From assembly GCF_000426065.1 (NCBI RefSeq), contig NZ_AUEQ01000006.1, positions 582,366 through 646,365 of the forward strand: DNA of 64,000 nt, written 5' to 3'. Under the pieces are notes generated by a model. The model was not told the DNA's origin. It ran no database searches and worked only from the letters and a program-made list of their open reading frames with translations. This stretch comes from Mycobacterium sp. URHD0025. Its GTDB lineage: Bacteria; Actinomycetota; Actinomycetes; Mycobacteriales; Mycobacteriaceae. Positions 17,540 through 26,859 of this stretch are shown piece by piece. Numbering within the stretch: the first letter of the stretch is position 1; each line of letters starts with the position of its first letter. A program made the translations under genes and the position numbers.

Positions 17540-18606
17540 ACGCCGTGGACGCCACGGTCGACCTCGACGACGGTGACGGACTTCTCGCCGCCGATCGCAA
17601 CGGTCTGCTGCGGGCCGCGGCCATGGCGGGCGCCCAGGTTCGGGCCACCGCCGCGGCGCTGGCCGAGGGTCTGCTCGACACACTGCGTGCCGATCGCCCA
17701 CCGCGCACGGTGATTTGGGTCGCCGGCCGCGGCACCGCCGAGAATGCCGGCGCCATGCTCGTCGCCGCGCTCGGGGCATCCATCTCGGCGCCGCTCGTGG
17801 TGGCCGCCGAGGCCCCGCCGTGGCTCGGCGCACTCGACGTGTTGATCGTGGCCGGGGACGATGCCGGTGATCCGGCGCTGGTGAACGCGGCGGCCACCGG
17901 TGTGCGCCGCGGTGCCAGGGTGCTGATCGTGGCACCCCACGAAGGTCCGTTGCGTGACATCGCCGCCGGGCGCGCGGTGGTGCTGGCGCCACGGCTGTGG
18001 GTGCCCGACGACTTCGGGCTGACCCGGTACCTGGCCGCCGGCCTGGCTGCGTTGCATGTGCTGGATCCCGGCATGCGCGTGGATCTGGCTGCGCTGGCAG
18101 ACCAACTGGACGCCGAGGCGTTGCGTAACAGCGCGGGACGAGAACTGTTCACCAACCCGGCCAAGACGTTGGCCGAGCGGATGTCGGGTAGTGCCGTGGT
18201 GCTGGCCGGCGACAATCCGGCCACGCTGGCACTGGCCCGGCACGGGGCCGCGGCGCTGCTGCGTCTGGCCGGAGAAGCGGTGGCCGCCGCCGGACTGGGC
18301 GATGTGCTTGCCGCGGTGTCCAGCGGGGCAGTGGGGCCGCCCGCGGCCGGATCGCTGTTCCACGACGAAGAGATCGACGGGCCGCTACCGCGCCGCATGC
18401 GCACATTCGTGTTGATCACCGATACCGAACGCCAAGCGGTGACCGCCCGGGTGAACGGATTCGACGACATCGCGGTGATCGGGGCAGAAGATGTACCGGA
18501 ACCCGCCGGGCCGACCCTGGCGGCCGGGCGCCCGGAACAACAACTGGCGATTCTGGCTGTCCGTGTGGAGATGGCGGCCGTATACATGAAACTGGTTCGA
18601 GGATAA
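17536..18606 (+). CDS. TobH-like/SIS-fold protein of the mannose operon
   Basis: A 356-residue Ala-rich protein, orthologue of Rv3256c, annotated TobH-like in mycobacteria. The middle resembles a sugar isomerase (SIS) fold (VIWVAGRGTAENAGAMLVAALGA near 58-80; VLAGDNPATLALARHGAAALL near 220). The GTG overlaps the manB stop, and manA starts 3 bp after it, so it is locked in the mannose operon. A sugar-phosphate related role is likely, but the reaction is unknown; SIS catalytic residues cannot be assigned by eye. Confidence 0.8.
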   Translation: MNAVDATVDLDDGDGLLAADRNGLLRAAAMAGAQVRATAAALAEGLLDTLRADRPPRTVIWVAGRGTAENAGAMLVAALGASISAPLVVAAEAPPWLGALDVLIVAGDDAGDPALVNAAATGVRRGARVLIVAPHEGPLRDIAAGRAVVLAPRLWVPDDFGLTRYLAAGLAALHVLDPGMRVDLAALADQLDAEALRNSAGRELFTNPAKTLAERMSGSAVVLAGDNPATLALARHGAAALLRLAGEAVAAAGLGDVLAAVSSGAVGPPAAGSLFHDEEIDGPLPRRMRTFVLITDTERQAVTARVNGFDDIAVIGAEDVPEPAGPTLAAGRPEQQLAILAVRVEMAAVYMKLVRG

Positions 18607-18609
18607 GAA

Positions 18610-19836
18610 GTGCATCTGCTACGGGGAGCGGTGCGGACCTATGCCTGGGGTTCGCGTACGGCAATCGCTGAATTCACCGGAAGGCCCAGTCCGACAATCC
18701 ATCCTGAGGCCGAACTGTGGCTCGGTGCACATCCGGGTGATCCGGCGTGGTTGCAGACCGAACACGGTGAAGAGTCTCTGTTGCAGGCCGTTCACGACGA
18801 CCCGGAGGGGCAGCTGGGCAGTGTGGCGATCGGCAGGTTCGGCGACGCACTGCCTTTCCTCGTCAAGGTCCTTGCCGCCGACGAACCGTTGTCGTTGCAG
18901 GCGCACCCCAGCGCCGCTCAGGCCCGGGAGGGCTTCGACCGCGAGGACCGGCTCGACATCCCGGTGAATTCGCCCATTCGCAATTACCGCGACCGCAGCC
19001 ACAAACCCGAATTGCTGGTTGCGCTGGGGCAATTCGATGCGCTGGCCGGATTCCGCACGGTGGACCGCACGGTCGAGTTGATGCGGGCCTTGGCCGTTTC
19101 GGATCTTGACCCGTTCATCAACCTGCTGTCGGATCAATCCGATGCCGACGGGTTGCGAGCCCTGTTCACCACCTGGATCACCGCGCCCCAGCCCGATCTC
19201 GACGTGCTCGTGCCTGCCGTTCTCGACGGGGCGGTCCACTACATCCGTTCCGGTGAAAAGAAATTCGCGGCCGAGGTGAAGACCGTGCTGGAACTCGGTG
19301 AGCGTTATCCCGGTGATGCCGGCGTGTTGGCGTCCCTGCTGCTCAACCGCATCAGTCTGCAGGCCGGCGAAGGCATCTACCTTCCGGCCGGAAACCTGCA
19401 CGCATACCTGCACGGGGTCGGTGTCGAGGTGATGGCCAACTCCGACAACGTATTGCGCGGTGGCCTGACCCCGAAGCACGTCGATGTCCCGGAGCTCCTA
19501 CGGGTGCTGGATTTCACCCCGACCCCGGAAGAGCGGCTGCGCCCCGAAACCGTCACTGACGGTGCGGAGACCATTTATCAGACGCCGGCGCACGAGTTCG
19601 CGGTGTCGGTGTTGTCTGTCGATGCCGACCGCATCGGTGACGAGATCGACGTGCACTCCCACCACCACGGGCCGCAGTTGCTCTTGTGCACGGAGGGCGC
19701 CGCGGTGATCTACGCCGACGACGACAAACTGACCATGCAGCGCGGCGCGGCAGCGTGGGTGGCGGCCGAGGACGGCCCTATCCGGTTGACTGCCGCCGAG
19801 CCCGCGAAACTTTTCCGGGTGACCATCGGCATCTGA
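18610..19836 (+). CDS. manA: Mannose-6-phosphate isomerase ManA
   Basis: Type I phosphomannose isomerase, 408 residues, interconverting fructose-6-phosphate and mannose-6-phosphate. The cupin metal site is visible: LSLQAHPSAAQA near residue 95 and ageGIYLPAGNLHAYLHG near 255-270. GTG start 3 bp after the TobH-like gene. Orthologue of Rv3255c; with manB and the GDP-mannose pyrophosphorylase it completes GDP-mannose synthesis. It converges on the FAD oxidoreductase gene with 10 bp between. Confidence 0.95.
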   Translation: MHLLRGAVRTYAWGSRTAIAEFTGRPSPTIHPEAELWLGAHPGDPAWLQTEHGEESLLQAVHDDPEGQLGSVAIGRFGDALPFLVKVLAADEPLSLQAHPSAAQAREGFDREDRLDIPVNSPIRNYRDRSHKPELLVALGQFDALAGFRTVDRTVELMRALAVSDLDPFINLLSDQSDADGLRALFTTWITAPQPDLDVLVPAVLDGAVHYIRSGEKKFAAEVKTVLELGERYPGDAGVLASLLLNRISLQAGEGIYLPAGNLHAYLHGVGVEVMANSDNVLRGGLTPKHVDVPELLRVLDFTPTPEERLRPETVTDGAETIYQTPAHEFAVSVLSVDADRIGDEIDVHSHHHGPQLLLCTEGAAVIYADDDKLTMQRGAAAWVAAEDGPIRLTAAEPAKLFRVTIGI

Positions 19837-19846
19837 CGAGTACCGG

Positions 19847-21217
19847 TCACGCTGTGGTGAGGATGTCGACCTCGCCGTCCCTGCGCCCGGCCAGCCATTG
19901 CCGGACATTGTTGCGGACCGCACGGCCGATCAGGCGGGGTGTCGGCACCAGATAAAGGCTGTCGAGCAAGCTGGTTCTGCTCAAAAACCATTCGGCCAGA
20001 ACGGGATCGGTTTCGGCCGCGGCGACGAACTGCTTGAACAGTTCGTACGCCGGCCGGTACCACCACGGACGGTCGCCCTGCGCCCCGTGCTCGGTGTGGT
20101 CGGCTGCGGCGTTCATCAGCCACACCGGCCAAATCGTCTTGGCGTTGCGGAATGCCAACCGCTGCATGAGATTTTCAGTTCCACCGGCCAGCACGTCGCG
20201 CAGATTGCCGGCCTGCAGTGCCGATACCGTCACGCCTTGTCCGAACGTGGGATTGAGGCTTGCGATGGCGTCACCGAACGGCAAGATACCGTCGGGAAAT
20301 CTGGACATTCCTTCGTAGCGCCGCCACTTGCTTGTCGGGTAGCGGTGAAAGTTCATGTCGCCGACGGGCGTGCCGGCGCGTAGCGCGATACTGATCTCGG
20401 CCGGCACCAGATCGTCGGCCAGCGCGCAGATGCCCGCGAAGTCACGCGGTGGTTCCGCCTTGGCGACGCCGAACGTCGTCACCATCCATATACCGTCCTC
20501 GTGGAACAGCATGCCCATACCCAGCGGGCGGTCTCGAGTGGCGCCGACGATGACCATCTTCTGAGGGATCATCCCGTCCGGAATCTTGACGCGGTGCGAC
20601 GCGTAGGTGACGCCCACCTGCACCGAATCCTCATGCGGGCGTTCGAATCCCCACTGCTGTAACCACGCCGGGAGCCGGCTGCCGCGTCCTGACGCGTCGA
20701 TCACCAGATCGGCCGGCGTGACCTCACCGTCGTCGAGAACGATGCCGGTCACCCGCTCGGCCGCCGCGTCGTACTGCGGGTGCGCGACCACTCGGCGCGC
20801 GATCTCGACGCCGGGCAGCGCGCTGACCCGCTTGCGGATCTGCCATTCGAGGTGACCCCGGCTGGGCACGTAGGCGGTGTACTTGTCATCCAGTCCGGTC
20901 GCCAGCACGTGATCGGCCGCGGCGAAGTGGATCGACTCGTGCCGGTTGCGTACCACCGGCACGTCCGCGGCCGCCATGTCGTGGAGCAGTCCGGGGAACA
21001 GCGCTTCCAGCTCCTGGGCGCCACGGGCCATCAGCAGATGCACATGCTGTCCCTGCGGTATGGCACTGCGATTGACCGGCTGGTCCGGCAGCTCGTCACG
21101 TTCATAGACGGTGACGCGGTCGAAATGGTCAGTGAGGACCCGGGCCGCGCACAGGCCTGCGATACTTCCCCCGACAACGACGGCATGGTTCTGTGACAGT
21201 TCGTGAGACTTGCGCAT
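19847..21217 (-). CDS. FAD-dependent oxidoreductase (Rv3254-like)
   Basis: A 456-residue flavoprotein monooxygenase-like enzyme. The N-terminal dinucleotide motif is VVVGGSIAGLCAARVL (residues 13-28); the second FAD motif LPFGDAIASLNPTFGQG is near residue 320. This architecture matches geranylgeranyl-reductase/epoxidase (LasC)-like enzymes and Rv3254. TACGGT ends 8 nt upstream of the ATG, so the leader is probably zero or very short. The natural substrate is unknown; the neighbouring diiron oxygenase and methyltransferase suggest, without proof, a lipid or secondary-metabolite tailoring role. Confidence 0.85.
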   Translation of the reverse strand: MRKSHELSQNHAVVVGGSIAGLCAARVLTDHFDRVTVYERDELPDQPVNRSAIPQGQHVHLLMARGAQELEALFPGLLHDMAAADVPVVRNRHESIHFAAADHVLATGLDDKYTAYVPSRGHLEWQIRKRVSALPGVEIARRVVAHPQYDAAAERVTGIVLDDGEVTPADLVIDASGRGSRLPAWLQQWGFERPHEDSVQVGVTYASHRVKIPDGMIPQKMVIVGATRDRPLGMGMLFHEDGIWMVTTFGVAKAEPPRDFAGICALADDLVPAEISIALRAGTPVGDMNFHRYPTSKWRRYEGMSRFPDGILPFGDAIASLNPTFGQGVTVSALQAGNLRDVLAGGTENLMQRLAFRNAKTIWPVWLMNAAADHTEHGAQGDRPWWYRPAYELFKQFVAAAETDPVLAEWFLSRTSLLDSLYLVPTPRLIGRAVRNNVRQWLAGRRDGEVDILTTA

Positions 21218-21449
21218 TGGTGGCCACCGTACTTCGAGCGGATCGTCGTCGGGTCAGAATAAAGAGGCACGTCAATTGTCGACAGTTCGGGCACCGTCTC
21301 CAGGGCGGTCGAGGCCTCGCGCTTCCACGCGTCGGCAGGTCGCGAGACCGATTCCGGCGCAGGTGGGGGCCGTCTATAGGGCCAAATTGACGTACTTGCT
21401 AACGGGCCTGCAACAAGTCATGGCACAATCCCGTGCCGGGAGGCGTGAT

Positions 21450-21530
21450 ATGGCTCTCAGGTTGCTACTCTCTGCAAGGAAACTCACAGTCAACGGATGG
21501 GACGATGACAACGGTCAGCGACGCGGATGA
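21450..21530 (+). CDS. Possible 26-codon leader ORF before the diiron gene
   Basis: ATG at 21450 is preceded by GGGAGG with a 6-nt spacer, a better ribosome binding site than that of the downstream gene. It encodes MALRLLLSARKLTVNGWDDD plus six residues and stops at 21530, overlapping the diiron oxygenase start (21505) in another frame. It could be a leader peptide regulating that gene, or an accident. The rest of the 287-bp gap (21218-21504) shows a small GGCAC-N6-GTGCC hairpin at 21422-21437. Confidence 0.25.
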   Translation: MALRLLLSARKLTVNGWDDDNGQRRG

Positions 21531-22812
21531 CACTGCACCGGGGGACCTCTATTTCGACAGGGTGGAGGCCCTCTCTCGTGCGACGGTCCGTCGGCGCTTC
21601 GATCCCTACGTTGACATCGATTGGGACGCACCCGAGAACGCGTTGAAAGACGACGATCCTCGGTGGCAGTTGGATCCGGAAAGCGCGCCGCTCGCGGCGA
21701 CGGACTGGTACGCGGAGCAGTCGTTGCAGAGGCGCATCGACATGGGCCGCTGGATCACCGCGAACACCCTCAAGGTCACGCTGCAATTCGAGATGATGCT
21801 GGTTCGCGGAGTTGTGCATTACGCAGGCAAATTGCCGAACCGTTCGCCGGTGTTCCAATATCTGCTCCACGAACTGATCGACGAGTGCAATCACATCCAC
21901 ATGTTCCAGGAGTTCGTGAACCGCGCAGGCGAGGATGTGCCCGGAATGCGGCGAGGCTCTCGGGTCATCGGGCCGATCCTGGGGTTTATCGGCGGTTATG
22001 CCAACATCATTCACTTCATCGGGGTGTTGTGCGGTGAACAGCCGCTGCACTTCCAGCAGACGCTGCAGCACCGTGGCGCAGCCCATGTGCCGCCGCTTCT
22101 CAACAAGATCACCTACATTCATCTGGCCGAGGAAGCCCGTCACATTTCGTTTGCCGACGACCTTCTGGCCCAGCGAATGCAAAGCGTCGGGCGAATGAAG
22201 CGCGCCTGGTACGCAATTCTCTTTCCGTTCTTTCTCCGGTGGTTGATCGGCGAGATGATCGGCCCGCCGCGCACTTTCGCGCGGCAGTACGGGGTGCCAC
22301 GGCGGGTCTTCAAATCCGCGTTCTGGAGGAGCGCCCAGTCACGCCAGATGATGGCGGAGTCGGCAGCCGATGTTCGGCGGGTGGCCGAGGATCTGGGCCT
22401 GCGTACGGCGTGGTCGCGTTGGATCTGGCGAATGTTGGGTATCGAGGGCCGGCTACCGCGCTACCGCGGTGAACCGGATCGCAGCCCCTTGGTGGCACGT
22501 GTGGCCGGGCTTCCCATCGCGGTGGCGGCACGCCTCACGGGCGTGGCCATCATGGCGAGCGTTGCCCTTCTGGCGACGCCGGACGGTGTGCGGATCATCG
22601 CGGTCGCGGCTGCCGGGGCGGGCGTGTGGGCCGCCTACCACGTCTACCGGGACCGCCGGGGCGATGTGGTGGGCAACCAGCCGTTCGAGTGGCCGAGGCT
22701 GTTCGTGTGGGTTGTCGTGTGCGTCGCCATGATTCCCGCAGGAGGGCTGATCGGGCTCGCTCTGGTGGTGTTCATGATCCTGGCGCTCGCCGAATTCATG
22801 CCCACCATGTGA
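21505..22812 (+). CDS. AurF-family diiron oxygenase with C-terminal membrane segments
   Basis: A 435-residue protein. The N-terminal ~300 residues form an AurF (p-aminobenzoate N-oxygenase)-like ferritin-type diiron domain with paired ligand motifs DECNH (about residue 132) and EEARH (about 208) plus upstream glutamates (QFEMM). The last ~120 residues hold three or four hydrophobic segments (e.g. AARLTGVAIMASVALLA; LFVWVVVCVAMIPAGG), not part of classical AurF, implying membrane anchoring. ATG 21505 is chosen as the first start before conserved sequence; a GTG at 21433 is possible. Substrate unknown; 4Fe-4S or quinone partners are not visible nearby. Confidence 0.82.
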   Translation: MTTVSDADDTAPGDLYFDRVEALSRATVRRRFDPYVDIDWDAPENALKDDDPRWQLDPESAPLAATDWYAEQSLQRRIDMGRWITANTLKVTLQFEMMLVRGVVHYAGKLPNRSPVFQYLLHELIDECNHIHMFQEFVNRAGEDVPGMRRGSRVIGPILGFIGGYANIIHFIGVLCGEQPLHFQQTLQHRGAAHVPPLLNKITYIHLAEEARHISFADDLLAQRMQSVGRMKRAWYAILFPFFLRWLIGEMIGPPRTFARQYGVPRRVFKSAFWRSAQSRQMMAESAADVRRVAEDLGLRTAWSRWIWRMLGIEGRLPRYRGEPDRSPLVARVAGLPIAVAARLTGVAIMASVALLATPDGVRIIAVAAAGAGVWAAYHVYRDRRGDVVGNQPFEWPRLFVWVVVCVAMIPAGGLIGLALVVFMILALAEFMPTM

Positions 22813-22906
22813 CACGCCGAACCGATCACGTCGCCTGAATCCTGTTGCGGCGCATGGCGAATCGACGACAGCCGCGTGGTCAGTGTCGAGGCCGAGCCAG
22901 CTACCG

Positions 22907-23740
22907 TCAGGCAGGCTTGTGGAACGTATACACCCGGTACTGGATCAGGCCGAGCTTGGACAGCCACTTCATCCATCGGGTGCCGACGATCATCGTCTTC
23001 TGGGCATCGGCCGACCCCTGCTCACGGAAGAACTTGAGCAGGAACGGATACGTCGGCAATGTGTTCTTCCGGATGTTGCGTTTCTCGGCGAGTTGGAGCC
23101 CCGCACGCTTACCCATGGACCGGTAACCCCGCAAGGGGACATTGCCGAGCGTTCCGTACGACTTCGCGATCCGTGGACGGATCGCCATCCAGATCGGCGT
23201 CTTGCCGAAGAACATCAGGGTGGGCACAAAGTCGGACACCGCGACGTAGCCGCCCGGCTTGAGCACCCGTGCCGCTTCCGCGAGGAACCTCTCGCGCGAC
23301 GGGAAATGAAATATGCACTCGACCGCCAGGATGCGGTCGAACGAGTTGTCCTCGAACGGCAGCTGACAGGCATCGGCCTCGACCCAGCCGATCGTGTTGC
23401 CGTTGACGGGCTCCGTCTGAGCTTCGGCAGCCGCGAGCTGGCGCGGATCGATGTTCAGGCCCGTGAGGTCCATGTGGGAGTACGTGCCATTGATCTGCTG
23501 GATGGTTCCGCCGAACCCACAGCCGGCATCCAGCACCTTTTGTCCGTCGGCAACCTTGCCCGCCGCGAACAGCACGTGGTCCATCTGCTCCATGGCAGCG
23601 ACGTAATCGGCTCGGGTGCCCTTGGCGGCCTTGGGGTCCTCCCAATAGCCCCAGTGCACCTGGTTCTCCCACAGCTGGCCGGTTTCGCCGCCGTCCTGCC
23701 GTTCATCGATCAGCAGGTCGAAATAGGGGAGCTCAGCCAC
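22907..23740 (-). CDS. Class I SAM-dependent methyltransferase
   Basis: A 277-residue methyltransferase of the UbiE/EryG-like group. SAM motif I is VLDAGCGFGGT (about residues 70-80), the acidic loop LNIDP is near 94, motif II EADACQLPFEDNSFD near 122, and LKPGGYVAVSDF near 165. The N-terminal helices precede the core as in sterol/small-molecule methyltransferases. GTG start with TACGGT 6 nt upstream, i.e. probably leaderless. It is divergent from the APC permease and converges on the diiron gene. Methyl acceptor unknown. Confidence 0.88.
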   Translation of the reverse strand: MAELPYFDLLIDERQDGGETGQLWENQVHWGYWEDPKAAKGTRADYVAAMEQMDHVLFAAGKVADGQKVLDAGCGFGGTIQQINGTYSHMDLTGLNIDPRQLAAAEAQTEPVNGNTIGWVEADACQLPFEDNSFDRILAVECIFHFPSRERFLAEAARVLKPGGYVAVSDFVPTLMFFGKTPIWMAIRPRIAKSYGTLGNVPLRGYRSMGKRAGLQLAEKRNIRKNTLPTYPFLLKFFREQGSADAQKTMIVGTRWMKWLSKLGLIQYRVYTFHKPA

Positions 23741-23746
23741 GCGCGA

Positions 23747-23752
23747 ACCGTA
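23747..23752 (-). promoter_or_regulatory. -10 box of a probable leaderless methyltransferase transcript
   Basis: TACGGT on the minus strand ends 6 nt before the GTG start at 23740, supporting that start. Confidence 0.5.
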
Positions 23753-23893
23753 TCACGATCATTGTCAAGTGTGATGTAGGCCCCACTGCCGCTAAAGGGC
23801 ACGGTTGGGCGAAGTTTGAGAGTCCTACCGGTTTCACCGCCACCGTGGTGGGAACATTGCCTGACCCGGCGAGGATGAGAGGCACTACTACAT

Positions 23894-25363
23894 ATGTCTG
23901 CCCTTCGGCGAACCAAATCTGTCGAGCAGTCGATCGCCGACACCGATGAGCCGTCCACCCGCCTGCGCAAGGACCTCACGTGGTGGGACCTGACGGTGTT
24001 CGGGGTGTCCGTCGTGATCGGCGCGGGCATCTTCACGATCACGGCGTCCACAGCGGGCAGTCTGACCGGGCCCGCGATCTCCATCGCTTTCGTGATCGCT
24101 GCCGTGGCGTGCGGATTGGCCGCGTTGTGTTACGCGGAGTTCGCCTCGACCGTGCCCGTCGCCGGCAGCGCCTACACCTTCTCCTATGCCACGTTCGGTG
24201 AGTTCGCGGCGTGGGTCATCGGCTGGGATCTGATCCTGGAGTTCGCCGTGGCATCCGCGGTGGTGGCCAAGGGGTGGTCGAGCTATCTCGGCACGGTATT
24301 CGGGTTCGGTGGCGGGATCGCCGACTTCGGCGGGCTGGCCGTCGACTGGGGCGCGCTGGTGATCATCGCGCTGGTGACGATCCTGCTGGCGGTCGGCACC
24401 AAGTTGTCCGCGCACTTCAGCCTGGCGATCACGATCATCAAGGTGTCGGTCGTGCTGTTGGTGGTGATCGTCGGGGCCTTCTATATCAAGGCTGCCAACT
24501 ACACCCCGTTCATCCCGCCCAATGAGGCCGGTGCGAGTGGCGGTGGCGCCGACCAGTCGTTGTTCTCGTTGTTGACCGGGGCTGCGGGCAGCCACTACGG
24601 CTGGTACGGCGTGCTGGCCGGCGCCTCGATCGTGTTCTTCGCGTTCATCGGGTTCGATGTCGTCGCCACCACCGCCGAGGAGACCCGCGATCCGCAGCGC
24701 GATGTGCCCCGCGGGATCCTGGCCTCGCTCGGCATCGTCACCGTGCTCTATGTCGCGGTTTCGGTGGTGCTCTCGGGCATGGTGTCCTACACCGTGCTGC
24801 GCGACGCACCCGACGGCCACGCGAATCTGGCCACGGCATTCGAAGCCAACGGTGTGCACTGGGCGGCCAAGGTCATCTCGATCGGCGCGCTCGCGGGCCT
24901 GACCACCGTCGTGATCGTCCTGATGCTGGGGCAGACCCGGGTGCTGTTCGCGATGTCGCGCGACGGTCTCCTGCCGCGCCGCCTGGCCGTGACGGGCAGC
25001 CACGGGACACCGGTCCGGATCACGGTCATCGTCGGTGTGCTGGTCGCGATCGCCGCCTCGGTGTTCCCGATGGGCCGCCTCGAGGAGATGGTGAACATCG
25101 GCACGTTGTTCGCCTTCGTACTGGTCTCGGCCGGTGTCATCGTGCTGCGTCGGAGCCGCCCCGACCTGCCACGCGGATTCCGGGTGCCCTGGGTGCCGGT
25201 GCTGCCGATCGCCGCCATCCTGGCGTGCCTGTGGTTGATGCTCAACCTCACCGGTTTGACCTGGATTCGGTTTCTGGTCTGGATGGCGATCGGCGTGGCG
25301 GTCTACTTCGCGTACGGCAGGCGTCATTCCATGCTGGCCCGTCGGGACGTCGCCACCGTGTAG
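23894..25363 (+). CDS. APC-family amino acid permease
   Basis: A 489-residue integral membrane transporter of the amino acid-polyamine-organocation superfamily, with about 12 hydrophobic segments. The first carries the family motif VVIGAGIFTITA (about residues 44-55), and the FFAFIGFDVVATTAEETRDPQRDVPRGI segment near 250 is typical of the cationic amino acid transporter (CAT/YfnA) branch. Orthologue of Rv3253c by position next to alkB. An AGAGGCAC site precedes the ATG. Substrate is inferred only as an amino acid. Confidence 0.9.
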   Translation: MSALRRTKSVEQSIADTDEPSTRLRKDLTWWDLTVFGVSVVIGAGIFTITASTAGSLTGPAISIAFVIAAVACGLAALCYAEFASTVPVAGSAYTFSYATFGEFAAWVIGWDLILEFAVASAVVAKGWSSYLGTVFGFGGGIADFGGLAVDWGALVIIALVTILLAVGTKLSAHFSLAITIIKVSVVLLVVIVGAFYIKAANYTPFIPPNEAGASGGGADQSLFSLLTGAAGSHYGWYGVLAGASIVFFAFIGFDVVATTAEETRDPQRDVPRGILASLGIVTVLYVAVSVVLSGMVSYTVLRDAPDGHANLATAFEANGVHWAAKVISIGALAGLTTVVIVLMLGQTRVLFAMSRDGLLPRRLAVTGSHGTPVRITVIVGVLVAIAASVFPMGRLEEMVNIGTLFAFVLVSAGVIVLRRSRPDLPRGFRVPWVPVLPIAAILACLWLMLNLTGLTWIRFLVWMAIGVAVYFAYGRRHSMLARRDVATV

Positions 25364-25393
25364 GCCCCTGCTGGCGCGGGATCACCCCGCCAT

Positions 25394-25449
25394 CGAGATT
25401 GAAGCCAGGGACAGATCCGACACCGGATCTGTCCCTGGCTTCAATCTCG
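25394..25449. terminator. 26-bp perfect inverted repeat with 4-nt loop
   Basis: Positions 25394-25419 and 25424-25449 are exact reverse complements, separated only by ACAC. As RNA this is a 26-bp uninterrupted hairpin. It lies 30 bp after the permease stop and about 170 bp before alkB. No U tract follows (GAGCAGCGCC), so if it ends permease transcription it does so without a classical intrinsic terminator tail. Its perfection could also indicate a small palindromic repeat element. Confidence 0.6.
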
Positions 25450-25544
25450 GAGCAGCGCCGTCTGCGTACCTGTCGCTCTCAAGCGCGATATTGCTCGGGT
25501 TTGTGACGCCGCGCACCTATCGAACTTTACAAAACAGCTATATA

Positions 25545-25577
25545 TGTCTAGACGAGAGACAATTGAGCATCTATAGT
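25545..25577 (+). promoter_or_regulatory. alkB promoter with overlapping inverted repeat
   Basis: TAGACG (25549-25554) and TATAGT (25572-25577) are spaced by 17 nt, a good SigA promoter for alkB. The inverted repeat TGTCT-N7-AGACA (25545-25561) straddles the -35 box and is a plausible operator for the downstream TetR regulator AlkX. The 5' leader would be about 35 nt and contains AAAGGAGG. Confidence 0.5.
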
Positions 25578-25617
25578 CAAGTCATCGCAGTGACAGTGCT
25601 CACAAAGGAGGCTCATC

Positions 25618-26859
25618 GTGGTGGCGGATCTGTCGAACGGGGCCGGCGTCGCAGACGTCGGGCAATGGCGGGACAAGAAGCGGCATCTGTGGCTGATGGG
25701 GCTCATCGCCCCGACGGCGATCTTCGTGATGTTGCCGCTGGTCTGGGCGCTCAACCACGCGGGCTGGCATGCCGCCGCGCAGGTACCGCTGTGGATCGGC
25801 CCGATCCTGCTCTACGTTCTCCTGCCGCTGCTCGATCTGCGGTTCGGACCTGACGGCCAGAATCCGCCCGACGAGGTGATGGAGCAGCTGGAGAACGACA
25901 AGTACTACCGGTATTGCACCTACCTCTACATCCCGTTCCAGTACGCGAGCGTCGTGATGGGCGCGTACCTGTTCACCGCGTCAGACCTCGGCTGGCTCGG
26001 GTTCGACGGCGGGCTGGGCTGGCCGGCCAAGATCGGCATCGCACTGTCGGTGGGTGTGCTCGGAGGGGTGGGCATCAACACCGCACACGAGATGGGCCAC
26101 AAGCGGGATTCGCTGGAGCGCTGGCTGTCCAAGATCACTCTGGCCCAGACCTGGTACGGCCACTTCTATATCGAGCACAACCGTGGGCACCACGTGCGCG
26201 TGGCCACCCCCGAGGATCCGGCTTCGGCGCGGTTCGGCGAGACGTTCTGGGAGTTCTTGCCGCGCAGCGTATTCGGCAGCCTGCGCTCGTCGTGGGAATT
26301 GGAAGCCCAGCGGTTGCGCCGGCAGGACCGCTCGCCGTGGCACCCGTCCAACGACGTGCTCAACGCATGGGCGATGTCGGTGGTGTTCTGGGGCATCCTG
26401 ACCGCGGTGTTCGGTCCCGCGCTGATCCCGTTCATCATCATCCAGGCGATCTACGGATTCAGCCTGCTCGAATCGGTGAATTACCTGGAGCACTACGGGC
26501 TGCTGCGGCAGAAGATGGCCAGCGGTCGCTACGAGCGCTGCGCCCCGGTGCACAGCTGGAATTCCGACCACATCGTCACCAATCTCTTCCTGTACCACCT
26601 GCAGCGGCACAGCGATCACCACGCCAACCCGACACGCCGGTACCAGACACTGCGCAGTATCGACGGTGCGCCCAATCTGCCCAGCGGCTACGCGTCGCTC
26701 ATCGGCCTCACCTATCTGCCGCCGTTGTGGCGCAAGCTGATGGACCACCGGGTGCTGGAGCACTACGACGGTGACATCACGAAGGTCAACATCCAGCCGC
26801 GGCTGCGCGAAAAGGTGCTGGCCCGGTACGGCGCGGGCAGCGAGGGGGCGCAGCGGTGA
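25618..26859 (+). CDS. alkB: Alkane 1-monooxygenase AlkB
   Basis: Integral-membrane diiron hydroxylase oxidising n-alkanes to 1-alkanols, 413 residues with about six membrane helices. All histidine boxes are present: HEMGHK (about residue 159), EHNRGHH (about 186), NYLEHYG (about 287) and LQRHSDHH (about 328). The GTG at 25618 follows AAAGGAGG; a GTG at 25621 is equally possible. Electrons come through the two rubredoxins encoded immediately downstream (GTGA overlap). Equivalent to Rv3252c. Confidence 0.96.
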   Translation: MVADLSNGAGVADVGQWRDKKRHLWLMGLIAPTAIFVMLPLVWALNHAGWHAAAQVPLWIGPILLYVLLPLLDLRFGPDGQNPPDEVMEQLENDKYYRYCTYLYIPFQYASVVMGAYLFTASDLGWLGFDGGLGWPAKIGIALSVGVLGGVGINTAHEMGHKRDSLERWLSKITLAQTWYGHFYIEHNRGHHVRVATPEDPASARFGETFWEFLPRSVFGSLRSSWELEAQRLRRQDRSPWHPSNDVLNAWAMSVVFWGILTAVFGPALIPFIIIQAIYGFSLLESVNYLEHYGLLRQKMASGRYERCAPVHSWNSDHIVTNLFLYHLQRHSDHHANPTRRYQTLRSIDGAPNLPSGYASLIGLTYLPPLWRKLMDHRVLEHYDGDITKVNIQPRLREKVLARYGAGSEGAQR

